A stretch of DNA of 64,000 nt from Pseudocolwellia sp049933045 (GCF_049933045.1 NZ_CP187926.1:2232001-2296000), one strand, 5' to 3'. Shown: positions 25,068 to 34,814, counted from the stretch's first letter. Program-made: numbers and translations. The notes: generated by a model from the letters alone, not told the origin.

Positions 25068-26292
25068 ATTTAAATTTCTTAAAAATGAGTGAGGTATTGA
25101 TACCACCAAAAGCAAAGTTATTACTCATTACGTATTCTGTGTCAATTTCACGCCCGTCACCTGTTATGTAGTCTAGGTTTCCACATTCAGGATCTATGCT
25201 ATCTAAATTTAACGTAGGAGCAAACCAGCCATTATTCATCATTGAAATACTTGCCCAAGACTCAATAGCACCACAAGCACCTAAAGTGTGCCCTAAATAG
25301 CTTTTTAACGAGCTAATAGGAACATTAGATGAAACAGCCATTTCAGTTGCGTTAGTTTCTGCAATATCGCCTCTGTCGGTAGCTGTACCGTGAGCATTTA
25401 CATAACCGATATCTGAGGCTTTTATACCCGCATCATTTAATGATTCAGTAATGGCAACAGCCATAGTTTCTTTAGTCGGTTGAGTAACATGCATACCATC
25501 TGAATTTGTACCGTAGCCAACTATTTCAGCGTAAATAGTAGCGCCACGTTTTATTGCATGTTCGTATTCTTCAAGAATAAGTGTACAAGCGCCCTCGCCT
25601 ATAACTAGTCCATCTCTGTCTTTGTCGAAAGGTCTTGGTGTGTTTTTAGGTGTATCGTTTTTGGTTGTTGTTGCGTATAAGGTATCAAATACAACTACTT
25701 GGCTAGGGCATAATTCTTCACCACCGCCAGCAACCATCATTTCTTGTTTACCGAATTTAATGGCTTCGTAAGCATAACCAATGGCTTGCGAGCTAGATGT
25801 ACAGGCTGAGCTTGTTGTGTAAATTCGACCTGAAATACCAAAGAAAACCCCAACGTTTACTGCTGTGGTATGGCTCATCATTTTTATGTAACTGGTGGCA
25901 TTAATACCGTTCATATTACCTGATTTGATCAAGTCGCCAAACGCAACCATAGGTTCGCTTGAACCTGAAGATGAACCATAAGCTATGCCCATTCGACCAG
26001 ACTTTAGATATTTTTCGTCAAGTAAGTCAGCATCAATCAAAGCATTTTCAGTCGCACTGGTTGCCATTAATGAAATACGTCCCATTGAACGTATTTGCTT
26101 GCGTTTATAATGTGCTGGGCGCTCAAAGTCTTCTACAGGTGCAGACAACTGAGTGTTTAAGCCATCAATCGCTTTAAGTGACTCATCTATTTTTACGGCA
26201 TTTTTTTTCTTGCGTAAGTTCGCTTCAAAATCTTCCCAATTATGTCCAAGGGAAGTTATAGCCGACATTCCGGTAACAACAACACGTTTCAT
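25066..26292 (-). CDS. apeR: Beta-ketoacyl-ACP synthase, ApeR-like
   Basis: A 408-residue FabB/FabF-type ketosynthase. The nucleophile is in TTSSACTSSSQAIGYA, and the two catalytic His are in NAHGTATDRGD and KSYLGHTLGACG, so all three residues are present. It starts with MKRVVVTGMSAITSLGHNW, the common KS N-terminus. In E. coli-type APE loci a second, stand-alone KS (ApeR) follows ApeO, ApeP and ApeQ; here it follows the dehydratase directly and the ketoreductase is elsewhere in the locus. Its proposed job is condensation with malonyl-ACP during polyene extension. Confidence 0.88.
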   Translation of the reverse strand: MKRVVVTGMSAITSLGHNWEDFEANLRKKKNAVKIDESLKAIDGLNTQLSAPVEDFERPAHYKRKQIRSMGRISLMATSATENALIDADLLDEKYLKSGRMGIAYGSSSGSSEPMVAFGDLIKSGNMNGINATSYIKMMSHTTAVNVGVFFGISGRIYTTSSACTSSSQAIGYAYEAIKFGKQEMMVAGGGEELCPSQVVVFDTLYATTTKNDTPKNTPRPFDKDRDGLVIGEGACTLILEEYEHAIKRGATIYAEIVGYGTNSDGMHVTQPTKETMAVAITESLNDAGIKASDIGYVNAHGTATDRGDIAETNATEMAVSSNVPISSLKSYLGHTLGACGAIESWASISMMNNGWFAPTLNLDSIDPECGNLDYITGDGREIDTEYVMSNNFAFGGINTSLIFKKFK

Positions 26293-26376
26293 TTAACAGT
26301 AGACCTCTTATTCATACAATTTAACTTTTTTATTGTTTATTTAGTTATTTTAATTTTATTCGTCAAAGCTAAATTG

Positions 26377-26832
26377 TTATAGCTGTTCAGCTAAAAACTT
26401 AGCTGGGTTTTCAGGTTGAAATACATTAATTCTTGCTGTTGCTATTTCGTTATCATTTTCTGAAATAGCACAATCAAAAGCGCTTAAGCCTGATTCATCA
26501 CGATACAGCCTTTCTACTTTGATAATTAACTTCGTGCCTTTAATAAAAACAGGACGATCGCATTTGTATTTTCGACTACTCACCAAGAATCCAATCTCAA
26601 CCTTCTTGCCTTGTTTTATTTCATTAGCATTTGCGTAGGCAGCAATACTTTGCGCCATATATTCTATACCTACGTAGCTAGGCACACCTTGTAAGTTTTC
26701 ACTGTAAAGTAAGCTATTTTCTGTGATCTCGTGGCTACAAACACCACTTTCTTCTTCAAATGATAATAACTTATCAAGAAGGATCATAGGCTCGGCATGT
26801 GGCAGCACCGATTCGATACTAAAATTATTCAT
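26377..26832 (-). CDS. apeP: Hot-dog 3-hydroxyacyl-ACP dehydratase, ApeP-like
   Basis: About 151 residues from the ATG at 26830-26832, supported by GGAAA 7 bases upstream; an earlier ATG at 26853 would overlap the preceding KS. The start SIESVLPHAEPMILLDKL carries the His found in this FabZ/FabA-like family, and YVGIEYMAQSIAAYANANE is the conserved helix. In characterised APE systems two small dehydratases (ApeI and ApeP) act as a heterodimer to give the conjugated trans double bonds; this is the larger partner. Its gene starts 2 bases after the KS stop codon. Confidence 0.83.
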   Translation of the reverse strand: MNNFSIESVLPHAEPMILLDKLLSFEEESGVCSHEITENSLLYSENLQGVPSYVGIEYMAQSIAAYANANEIKQGKKVEIGFLVSSRKYKCDRPVFIKGTKLIIKVERLYRDESGLSAFDCAISENDNEIATARINVFQPENPAKFLAEQL

Positions 26833-26833
26833 A

Positions 26834-28024
26834 TTATTTTCCAATGAGCACACTCACATTATTACCGCCAAATGCAAAAGAGTTAGATAAACAAGCATTA
26901 AAACCGCCCTCTTTTTTCTGACCAACTGACGTTAACGCGATAAGGGGAAGTGCTTCATCTCTTGCTTCATCCCAACAATGTGGAATATAAAGTTCATTAT
27001 CTTGCGTTAGCATTAACCAACATAAACCTAATTCGGTTGCACCCGCAGCACCTAAGGTATGACCTATCATGCCTTTTACCGAACTACAGGGTGTTTGAGT
27101 ACCAAATACTTGCTCGACAGCAATAGCTTCCATTGAGTCGTTTTTCTTGGTTGCTGTGCCATGTAAGTTAATATAATCAACATCGCTAGCTTTTAGCTGT
27201 GCTTGGCTTAATGCTTGTTGCATTGCACTTACTGCGCCTTCACCTTCTGGATGAGGTGCTGACATGTGATGCGCATCGCTTGATTCACCACAGCCAAGTA
27301 GCTTAATTTCGCCTTTGTCTTGTCTCAATACACACAAGGCTGCTGCTTCACCTAAGTTAATGCCGTCTCTATTAATACTAGATGGCTGACATATACCTGA
27401 TGAAGTTGAATCTAAAGCACTAAAACCATTCACTGTCATGCCACATAAAGAATCAACACCGCCAACTATGGCTGCATCAATAATACCTGCTAGCATTAAT
27501 TCTTTGGCTGTAATAAAAGCTTTTGCACTTGAAGAACAAGCGGTAGAAATAGTATAAGCAGGACCTGATATATTTAATTCATCGCTAATAAACTCAGCTA
27601 AATTAAACATTTCTTGCATGCGGTAATCATAACTTTCAGGAAATTCACCTTGGTTATTTTTAGCAAAAACCGCTTGTTCACCTTCAAATATACCAGAAGT
27701 ACTTGTACCCACAATAACGCCAATGCGGTGCGAAGGAGTTGTTAATTTAACATCTTCAATTTCTTTTTCTAGCGCCAGCAAAGCCAATTTAGCCAGTTGA
27801 TTATTACGTGTTTTAAAATGATCTGGCTTATCTTCTAACGTAGGTAGATTGGCATTAACTTCGCCAACAAATAAACTACCTTCGTTTAACAGTCCATCGC
27901 GTTCAACTAGCCCTGCACGTAAGCCAGCTAACATGTTTTTCTTAATATCTTGGTTGCTATTCCCTAAAGCATTTACTAAAGAAAAATCGCTTAAAAAGAT
28001 ATTTCCCGATTTATTATTTGTCAT
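26834..28024 (-). CDS. apeO: Beta-ketoacyl-ACP synthase, ApeO-like
   Basis: A 396-residue KS with all catalytic residues: Cys in YTISTACSSSAKAF, His in NLHGTATKKND and His in KGMIGHTLGAAG. In characterised APE clusters the ApeO KS pairs with the short chain-length factor ApeC (here 40191-40925). The gene overlaps the DUF3261 lipoprotein gene by 11 bases, which indicates one transcript. Confidence 0.87.
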   Translation of the reverse strand: MTNNKSGNIFLSDFSLVNALGNSNQDIKKNMLAGLRAGLVERDGLLNEGSLFVGEVNANLPTLEDKPDHFKTRNNQLAKLALLALEKEIEDVKLTTPSHRIGVIVGTSTSGIFEGEQAVFAKNNQGEFPESYDYRMQEMFNLAEFISDELNISGPAYTISTACSSSAKAFITAKELMLAGIIDAAIVGGVDSLCGMTVNGFSALDSTSSGICQPSSINRDGINLGEAAALCVLRQDKGEIKLLGCGESSDAHHMSAPHPEGEGAVSAMQQALSQAQLKASDVDYINLHGTATKKNDSMEAIAVEQVFGTQTPCSSVKGMIGHTLGAAGATELGLCWLMLTQDNELYIPHCWDEARDEALPLIALTSVGQKKEGGFNACLSNSFAFGGNNVSVLIGK

Positions 28025-28589
28025 TTAATTGCTCTATCACTAGCTCGTATTGTTCGGCTTTATTTTCTAAAATCACACGTTCTGCTGTGTAGGTTACCTT
28101 AACGAATACCTGCTCTTTATGTTTAATTTCTCTTACTTTGTGACCATTTTCAATAAACTCTATTATTGAATACTCTGCTGACAGACCTTTTTTAATGGAT
28201 GATACAGGCCACTTCACCCATTGAATATCACGAATAAACTGTAAAACAAGATCTTGGCTAAATTGAGCACTAACTAAATCGACTAAGCCAGCATATTGAT
28301 GCCATTTAGCTTGAATAATAGGTAAGCCGCTGTAAGTCATCGCCACCATATTTAGGCTTTGTTCGTAATACTCAACTTGAGTCAGTAACTTTTGCATTTG
28401 TTTATTTTTAAAAACAATTGATTCTAAAACTGAAGTTCCTACTAATGTTTCTGGCACAGCTTGTAAGGTATAAAAGTCACCTTGCGATACTTTGCTAGTA
28501 AATAGGCTCGAACAGGCACTTAATAAGGTAATAAGTACAGTTATTAAGATAGCAAGCTTAAACTTTTTCAGTAATGAATAGATTCTCAT
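28014..28589 (-). CDS. DUF3261 lipoprotein of the APE cluster
   Basis: 191 residues. The N-terminus is a lipoprotein signal peptide with lipobox LLSAC (Cys ~26) followed by SS, favouring outer-membrane delivery. The body resembles the DUF3261 family, which is found in aryl polyene loci next to the MMPL exporter. Together with the LolA-like protein it may carry or anchor the polyene lipid at the outer membrane. It overlaps or abuts both neighbours by one to a few bases. Confidence 0.7.
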   Translation of the reverse strand: MRIYSLLKKFKLAILITVLITLLSACSSLFTSKVSQGDFYTLQAVPETLVGTSVLESIVFKNKQMQKLLTQVEYYEQSLNMVAMTYSGLPIIQAKWHQYAGLVDLVSAQFSQDLVLQFIRDIQWVKWPVSSIKKGLSAEYSIIEFIENGHKVREIKHKEQVFVKVTYTAERVILENKAEQYELVIEQLNDK

Positions 28590-29842
28590 TACTCGTTGCT
28601 CTCATTGCAAATATCAACCAAGGCTGCTAATCGACGTTCTGTTTTCGCTACATAAGGGTTTGTTTCGTCCCATGCATAACCGGCTAAAATAGAACAAATC
28701 ATCTCTTTTACATCGTTGCCATCTTCTTGGAAAAAAATAACGTTTTGCAGATTGGTGTCGTACCAAGACATAACAAAATGTTTGAACACTTCAATACCAC
28801 ATCTTAATTTTTCGCTGTATTCAACTTCCCAAGAAACCGATTCACCTTTTAATTGACGATTGAGTACTTGAGTTGCCAATGAAGCTGATTTCATTGCTAT
28901 GGTAACGCCTGATGAAAATACAGGATCTAAAAACTCGCCAGCATTGCCTAATAAAGCAAACTTATCGCCATATAAACTTGTTACATCAGACGAGTAGCCT
29001 TGTAAGGCATTTACTTTATTTACTTTTTTATGATTTTTTAATAACTCAGCTAAATAAGGTTCTTCGCTAATGAAAACATCAAGTAAAGCTTCATTCGATA
29101 AATGCTTATTCGCTTCAAAATATTCAACATCGCCGACAACACCAAAGCTACAAGTTCCGTCTGAAAAAGGGATCAACCAAAACCAAATGTCGTTTTTCTC
29201 TGGATGTACGGTAATAAGGATTTTTTTACGATCGTAATTGGTATCTGTAATACCATCTTCAATATGACAAAATAGTGCTTTACGATTTGATAAGGTACTT
29301 GGTAATTCTAGCGATAATAACTTAGGTAATACACGCCCAAAACCACTGGCATCTAAAACAAATTTAGCTTGAATAATACTTTCTTTTTCATCGCTTACAA
29401 CGGATAAAGACGCATAATCTTCGGTAAAGCTAATACCTTTCACTTCTTGCTTAAAACGAATGTCTGCACCAATTTCTTGTGCTCTATCGGCTAACACTTT
29501 ATCAAACAAAGCGCGTTTAACTTGATAAGTAGTGCCATGTCCTTCACTAAATTTTTTAGTAAAGTCGAAACTTGAATGTTCGCCATTACGATAGAAAGCT
29601 GCGCCATCTTTAAATTGAAAACCAAGGGCTTCGGCATTATCAATCACGGTATCAAGCATGTTAGCTTCTTCAAGAAAACTCATGCAATAAGGTAATAAAC
29701 TTTCGCCGATTGAGAACCTTGGAAAGCTTTCTTTTTCAACCACAACAACATTCCAGCCTTGCTGAACAAGAATACTTGCCGCAACAGCACCTGAAGGTCC
29801 TGCGCCTATAATAGCGACATCAAACTTTTCAATTTCAGTCAT
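28589..29842 (-). CDS. FAD-dependent oxidoreductase with flavin-halogenase motifs
   Basis: 417 residues. N-terminal FAD-binding GAGPSG (13-18), then RFSIGESLLP (42-51). Two features recall flavin-dependent halogenases of the CndH/CmlS type: W220-F-W-L-I-P225, which fits the WxWxIP signature, and a Lys in GFQFKDGAAF (K78), at the place of the halogenase catalytic lysine. Oxidoreductases of this family that do not halogenate also exist. Xanthomonadins and some flexirubins carry halogens, so aryl-ring halogenation is a reasonable guess; hydroxylation is the alternative. It overlaps the MMPL exporter gene by 8 bases. Confidence 0.75.
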   Translation of the reverse strand: MTEIEKFDVAIIGAGPSGAVAASILVQQGWNVVVVEKESFPRFSIGESLLPYCMSFLEEANMLDTVIDNAEALGFQFKDGAAFYRNGEHSSFDFTKKFSEGHGTTYQVKRALFDKVLADRAQEIGADIRFKQEVKGISFTEDYASLSVVSDEKESIIQAKFVLDASGFGRVLPKLLSLELPSTLSNRKALFCHIEDGITDTNYDRKKILITVHPEKNDIWFWLIPFSDGTCSFGVVGDVEYFEANKHLSNEALLDVFISEEPYLAELLKNHKKVNKVNALQGYSSDVTSLYGDKFALLGNAGEFLDPVFSSGVTIAMKSASLATQVLNRQLKGESVSWEVEYSEKLRCGIEVFKHFVMSWYDTNLQNVIFFQEDGNDVKEMICSILAGYAWDETNPYVAKTERRLAALVDICNESNE

Positions 29843-32237
29843 TTTTCCGTTTTTCCCTTAAAGTGGTAGCTGGTTTCGTAGCTGACAGCTTGGTAACTGT
29901 TTTAGTAACAGGTTTAGTCACTAATTTAGTAATCATGGGCGCAAACAGAAAGGTGAACACAATACCAATAAATACTGTTTGGCCAAAGTTCGAGATAGCA
30001 GGAGTTGAGCTAAATCCTAACATTGCAAAAACAAATATAGAGCTTAACGCTGACATAAGTGTTGTTTGAGTAATGGATGGTGAAAAGCCATGTTCAGCGT
30101 AAAACACCGAATAATCAAGACCTAAGGCTAAAATAACTAAACCTGCAGCGACATTAAATAAATTAACATAACCTTGTGATAATTGACTTATCGCCAAAGC
30201 GACAGTAAAAGCGATAACAGGCACCAACGCACCAACGCAAGCACGTCGCCAGCCATATCTAAAAGTAAATACAACAAAAGCCGTAGCAAAAGCGACAGCA
30301 AAAACCAGTAATAATACTTCTCTGAAAAGTGATAGCTCTCGCTCAGTATCCGCTAAGGTGTCTACAAAAATACTATTATCAGTAACTTTATTGCCATTCA
30401 AAGACGTTAGCGCATCAGATAAGGCTTTTACGTCAGTGATATTTGAAAATCGAACAATAGAATAATAACCACCATCGTCTTCAAGCCATTTATGTTTAAA
30501 GGTTTTACCTAACTGTGTTTCAAACCATGCACTAGGAGTTAGGTATTGCTGGGCTGATTGTACGTTATTCGCGTTTAAACCTAATAACGAAGAGAACGAG
30601 TTGAAGTACTGATTTTTAGCTGCGTTTATTAGTAATTTATTATCAAGCTTTTGTTGCTTAACTGAAGGTAACCATTGAGTAATAGCTTGGTAACTACCAA
30701 CAACATTATTCCCTTGAAGACGATTTAATAAAGGTAATATTTGCTCTTCATTTTCTAATAAAGCTTGTGGAGTTTCGCCTTTAACTAATAAGTATTGATT
30801 ATCAAACTTCTGCCCGAGTATGCTTTTAACTTTTTCTTCATTATCAGCTAAGTGATCAGATACACGATAAAAAGACTTTGGGTTATCTAAAAAGTTAATG
30901 TTCACTAGGCTAGCGATACAAAGTAAGGCTAAAGCGCCAAACACAATAATACTGGCTTTATTTTTGTTTAATAACTTCTGATGAAACTGATTAACTTTAT
31001 GATAAAAAGCAGCTGGTTTTTCACGGCTGAAGTTTAATTTTTTATGTAGGTAAGGAAATACCAATAACACAGTTAATAACGCGCCAAGTAAACCAAAAAC
31101 AGTAAACACGGCGATTTGTTTAAAGATGACAAACGGAACAATCAACAGTAATAAGTAACCGAGTGTTGTGGTGGCAAAACTGAGCACTAAAGACATACGG
31201 ATTTTAGTGAGTGGTGAACCTTGTTCTGGGCTAATATTTTGTAACTCGGTAAAGCTATGAAAACTGTAATCGACAGCTATACCAATTAACGTAATAGCGA
31301 ATACCATAGTCAGTAAGTTCACTTCATCAAAGAATATATTAAGGCCGATAAAGCCGTATAAAATACTAACGGAGATAAGAAACAGCGTAGCAATAACTAC
31401 TGATACTCGACGATAAGAAATAAAGATGAGAAACAAGGTCGCAATAAGTGATAAACCGCCTAATACCTGCATTTCGCTTTGCGCACTGCTACTGGCTTCA
31501 TCACTGTAAAAAATGCCGCCTGTTCTTATATATTCCACTTCAGGATTTAAAGGAATGTCATTCAAGGCTGAAACAATCGCTTTTGCCTTGTTTACATTTA
31601 ATGCCCCTTCCTTGGTATTTATGGTGACCAAAATATAGATAAGATGGTTATGAGTAACCGTTAAATAACCATCATTAGAAATATTAATTTTGTTTTGTGG
31701 GAACGGTGAGCGATTCAAGAAATCAGCAAAAGATAAGGTTGGGTTTTTCTCTAAGGTTTGTGCAACTAGCTGATCGCCAATTTGATTAATAAGCTCAAAT
31801 TCAATTTTGAATATTTTATTGAGATCTTTATTTTCTAAAGCGGTTCTAAACTGAGGAGATAATACTTGTTGCTCAAAACCTTTATAGCTTTGAATCATGG
31901 TACTTTGATTGGGAATGTTCGAGAGTTTACCCGTAACGCTGCCAATGTCGGCAATAGCTTTAGCTTGTTCAATAAAAGCGTTTGAGGCTTGTTTAGCTTG
32001 TTCTAAGTTTGAATGACCAATTAAATAAATTTGTGTGGTATTAGCTTGGCTATTAATTTTTTGTTGAATAGCTTGCCAATTATTGTGGATGCTTTCACTA
32101 AATAACGAGGTTAAATTAGCATTAATACTCACTGGCTTATTTATAACTAGAAAGAGTAATACCACAATAAAAATGAGGCATTGAGCGCCCCATAAATACA
32201 GTTTATTAATGGATGTTAAATTCATTAACATCGTCAT
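29835..32237 (-). CDS. apeM: MMPL/RND-family exporter, ApeM-like
   Basis: An 800-residue inner-membrane RND pump of the MMPL type with two repeats of one helix, a large periplasmic domain and five to six helices (first block ~258-400, second ~640-780). The conserved GIAVDYSFHS and LGLDYSVFY motifs hold the Asp residues used for proton coupling. Such pumps accompany every APE locus and are believed to move the polyene lipid towards the outer membrane. The gene overlaps LolA-like upstream by about 30 bases. Confidence 0.85.
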   Translation of the reverse strand: MTMLMNLTSINKLYLWGAQCLIFIVVLLFLVINKPVSINANLTSLFSESIHNNWQAIQQKINSQANTTQIYLIGHSNLEQAKQASNAFIEQAKAIADIGSVTGKLSNIPNQSTMIQSYKGFEQQVLSPQFRTALENKDLNKIFKIEFELINQIGDQLVAQTLEKNPTLSFADFLNRSPFPQNKINISNDGYLTVTHNHLIYILVTINTKEGALNVNKAKAIVSALNDIPLNPEVEYIRTGGIFYSDEASSSAQSEMQVLGGLSLIATLFLIFISYRRVSVVIATLFLISVSILYGFIGLNIFFDEVNLLTMVFAITLIGIAVDYSFHSFTELQNISPEQGSPLTKIRMSLVLSFATTTLGYLLLLIVPFVIFKQIAVFTVFGLLGALLTVLLVFPYLHKKLNFSREKPAAFYHKVNQFHQKLLNKNKASIIVFGALALLCIASLVNINFLDNPKSFYRVSDHLADNEEKVKSILGQKFDNQYLLVKGETPQALLENEEQILPLLNRLQGNNVVGSYQAITQWLPSVKQQKLDNKLLINAAKNQYFNSFSSLLGLNANNVQSAQQYLTPSAWFETQLGKTFKHKWLEDDGGYYSIVRFSNITDVKALSDALTSLNGNKVTDNSIFVDTLADTERELSLFREVLLLVFAVAFATAFVVFTFRYGWRRACVGALVPVIAFTVALAISQLSQGYVNLFNVAAGLVILALGLDYSVFYAEHGFSPSITQTTLMSALSSIFVFAMLGFSSTPAISNFGQTVFIGIVFTFLFAPMITKLVTKPVTKTVTKLSATKPATTLREKRKND

Positions 32238-32844
32238 CTGATAAAGTTGTAGAAGTTTGCGTTAGCGATATTTTGGTGGTGTTTTTTTGTATGTCTGTTA
32301 TCAATACTTCACGCATACCTTCTTGCTCACCTAAACATAATTCTAACAAACTGATCGCTTGAACTAGCATAGTGTCTTTAGGTTCTAGCAATAAACATCG
32401 GTTATTTTTTTCCGTAGCGTTCCATTGTTCTTTATTGATAGTGCCTGTAAAAACCGCTTGGATAAGTGTTTCAATACTCGCATGCGTTGCCATTTTTCGG
32501 TAGTAATGAGAAATGCCCTCTACGGTTTTAACTTCTTCGTATTGGAAGATTTCACTATCGATAATCAAGAGTTTTGAAAATACAGGCGAGTTAACCTGCC
32601 AAAGTATATTGTTGTTATATACTTTAAAAATACCGCTCGACTTTATAGGCGTAGTTAGAAAAGTGAATTTTTTTTCTTGGGTAAAGCTAGCCACACCCTG
32701 CTCGATTTTAAATTGTTCAATTTTAAAGTGTTCAACTTTGGACTGTTCAGCTTTGAAGTCTTCAATTGGCTCGTTAGCTTTTGCCTGAGTAAAAACGCTA
32801 AGTGTTAAACAACAAACGAGCAAACGCGAGAGTAATTTATTCAT
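32206..32844 (-). CDS. apeL: LolA-like outer-membrane lipid carrier, ApeL-like
   Basis: 212 residues with a signal peptide (MNKLLSRLLVCCLTL... ending QAKA). The segment KKFTFLTTPIKSSGIFKVYN and NILWQVNSP resemble the LolA beta-half-barrel carrier fold found in APE and related lipid pathways. An unusual repeat of F-K-(A/V/I)-E-Q-(S/F) follows the signal (residues ~29-48: FKAEQSKVEHFKIEQFKIEQ). It would ferry the hydrophobic product between the MMPL exporter and the outer membrane. Confidence 0.75.
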   Translation of the reverse strand: MNKLLSRLLVCCLTLSVFTQAKANEPIEDFKAEQSKVEHFKIEQFKIEQGVASFTQEKKFTFLTTPIKSSGIFKVYNNNILWQVNSPVFSKLLIIDSEIFQYEEVKTVEGISHYYRKMATHASIETLIQAVFTGTINKEQWNATEKNNRCLLLEPKDTMLVQAISLLELCLGEQEGMREVLITDIQKNTTKISLTQTSTTLSDDDVNEFNIH

Positions 32845-33271
32845 CTTTAATATACGGCGCTAGTTTTTTTAAAAGTATGGCTGGCGACTCGTATTGCATT
32901 TCATTGGTTGTCATATCAACAGCCACTTGCACGGTATAAGCTTTTGTTAATGTTTCACCTGATTCCGTATCAAATATACGGTATGAAATTTTTAAACGTG
33001 ATTCATACTCAACTAAAGTTGCTTCAACACGTATTTTGCTACCAAAACGCGCTGGCTTAACGTATTTAAGGCGCATATCAACAATCGGCCACACGTAACC
33101 AGAGTCTTCCATATCATTGTAATCATATCCAAAAGCACGCAGTAAATAACAGCGCGCGTCTTCAATATATTTTACATAGTTACCATGCCAAACCACTCGC
33201 ATCGCATCAACATCATAAAACTGTACGTCTATTTCTGTTGATGCTGTAAGTAGGCCTTTAACTTGTCTCAT
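32837..33271 (-). CDS. apeK: 4HBT-type acyl thioesterase, ApeK-like
   Basis: 144 residues, hot-dog fold. VQFYDVDAMRVVWHGNYVKYIEDAR contains the catalytic Asp (D21) of the YbgC/4-hydroxybenzoyl-CoA thioesterase family. ApeK in characterised APE clusters hydrolyses ACP-bound intermediates, probably off-loading or proofreading. The gene overlaps the ammonia-lyase gene by 14 bases and the LolA-like gene by 8. Confidence 0.83.
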   Translation of the reverse strand: MRQVKGLLTASTEIDVQFYDVDAMRVVWHGNYVKYIEDARCYLLRAFGYDYNDMEDSGYVWPIVDMRLKYVKPARFGSKIRVEATLVEYESRLKISYRIFDTESGETLTKAYTVQVAVDMTTNEMQYESPAILLKKLAPYIKDE

Positions 33272-34814
33272 AAAGGTCCCAGCGTTCTTCTTGAATATAG
33301 CTAATCGTTTGTCTTAACAGTTTATCGGTTGGGCGATCTTCTTCAAGTAACTCAAAGAAACTTGAAACATCATCAACCATAGCAGCAACATCAGCAGTTA
33401 AAGAATCTTTAGATAATTCATCATTAATAATACGCAGTCTTATACCTTGTACAGACGCTAAAAGAGTAGCCGCTAGTACTTGCTCAGTCAGTTGTAATAT
33501 ACGTAAACAATCACGTGCAGCGATTGTACCCATGCTAACTTTGTCTTGGTTATGACATTCAGTAGAACGTGAAAACACACTCGCAGGCATTGTTAACTTA
33601 AGCGCTTCGGCAGTCCAAGCTGAACAGCCAATTTGAATCGCTTTAAAACCGTGATTAATATGTCTTCTTTCGCCTGTAGCACCCGTAAGGTTAGGCGGTA
33701 AACCATGGTTCATTTTAATATCAACCAATGTGGCAATTTGTCTATCTGCTAAATCAGCTAAGTTAGCGACACAGTTTTTCATTGAATCCATTGCCATGGC
33801 GATATGACCACCATAAAAATGACCACCATGTAAAATATGCTCGCCAATACCATCAATAATTGGATTATCGTTTGCACTGTTTAGCTCGTTTTCAATCATA
33901 GTTCGTAGCCAAGGTAAGCTATCCGCTAGCACACCAATAACATGTGGTGCACAACGAATTGAATAACGATCTTGTAAGCGATGTGAATTACGTGGATGCG
34001 TATGATGGTTCAAATCAGTTTGGATCCATTTAGCAATTTGGTTCTGACCTGGGTGAGGTTTTACACTAAAAAGAATATCATCAAAATGGTTACTGTTACC
34101 TTTAAGCGCTAAGCTTGAAAGTGCAGTGATCCTTGCCATTAATTTAGTCGCATATTCAGCACGTTTAAAAGCAGTACAGGCTAAAGCCGTCATTACCGCA
34201 GTACCGTTCATTATTGCTAGACCTTCTTTAGGTCTTAACTTGATAGGTTTTAAACCTTCTTTTTCAAACGCTTCGCTAGAGGGAACAATCTCACCTTTGT
34301 AGTAAGTATCTCTTTCACCAATTAAAGTACCTGCAACATACGATAACGGTGTTAAATCACCACTTGCACCTACTGAGCCTTCTTCTGGTATTACAGGAAG
34401 AATGTTGCGGTTAAGTAGCTCAACTAATAAATCCAATAAATTCCAGCTAACACCAGAATAGCCGCGCGATAACGAGGTTAAACGCGTTGCTAAAATAGCA
34501 CGTGATTGCTCAGGAGTGAAAAAATCGCCTAAGCCACAGCCATGAAAACGCGTAAGGTGCATTGGAAGCTCTTCAACTAAATTTAAAGGCACTTCAAACA
34601 TAACTGAATCGCCATAACCTGTTGTTACGCCGTAGATATGACCTTCTTCTTTCAATATTTTATCTAAGAAACGTACGCCAGCATCAATGCGTTCTTTAAA
34701 ATCTTCTGCTTGAGAAAGTGCTACAGGGTCTTGTGATTTAGATACATTAACAATGTCTTCAATCGTTAAATTACCTTCACCAAACAATATTTTTTTATTA
34801 TTTTCGCTATTCAC
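33258..34814 (-). CDS. Aromatic amino acid ammonia-lyase (HAL/PAL/TAL family)
   Basis: A 518-residue MIO enzyme. The cofactor-forming A150-S151-G152 lies in EEGSVGASGDLTPLS; Y61 (GHIYGVTTGYG) is the conserved catalytic base. It should convert Phe or Tyr to a cinnamate, the aryl starter of the polyene. The selectivity pair is F90-H91 (LTRFHGCGLG): PAL has Phe-Leu here, TAL His-Leu and HAL Ser-His, so the specificity is not obvious. Flexirubin loci of Bacteroidetes carry a TAL. The first gene of a stretch of overlapping genes in this part of the cluster. Confidence 0.88.
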   Translation of the reverse strand: MNSENNKKILFGEGNLTIEDIVNVSKSQDPVALSQAEDFKERIDAGVRFLDKILKEEGHIYGVTTGYGDSVMFEVPLNLVEELPMHLTRFHGCGLGDFFTPEQSRAILATRLTSLSRGYSGVSWNLLDLLVELLNRNILPVIPEEGSVGASGDLTPLSYVAGTLIGERDTYYKGEIVPSSEAFEKEGLKPIKLRPKEGLAIMNGTAVMTALACTAFKRAEYATKLMARITALSSLALKGNSNHFDDILFSVKPHPGQNQIAKWIQTDLNHHTHPRNSHRLQDRYSIRCAPHVIGVLADSLPWLRTMIENELNSANDNPIIDGIGEHILHGGHFYGGHIAMAMDSMKNCVANLADLADRQIATLVDIKMNHGLPPNLTGATGERRHINHGFKAIQIGCSAWTAEALKLTMPASVFSRSTECHNQDKVSMGTIAARDCLRILQLTEQVLAATLLASVQGIRLRIINDELSKDSLTADVAAMVDDVSSFFELLEEDRPTDKLLRQTISYIQEERWDLYETS

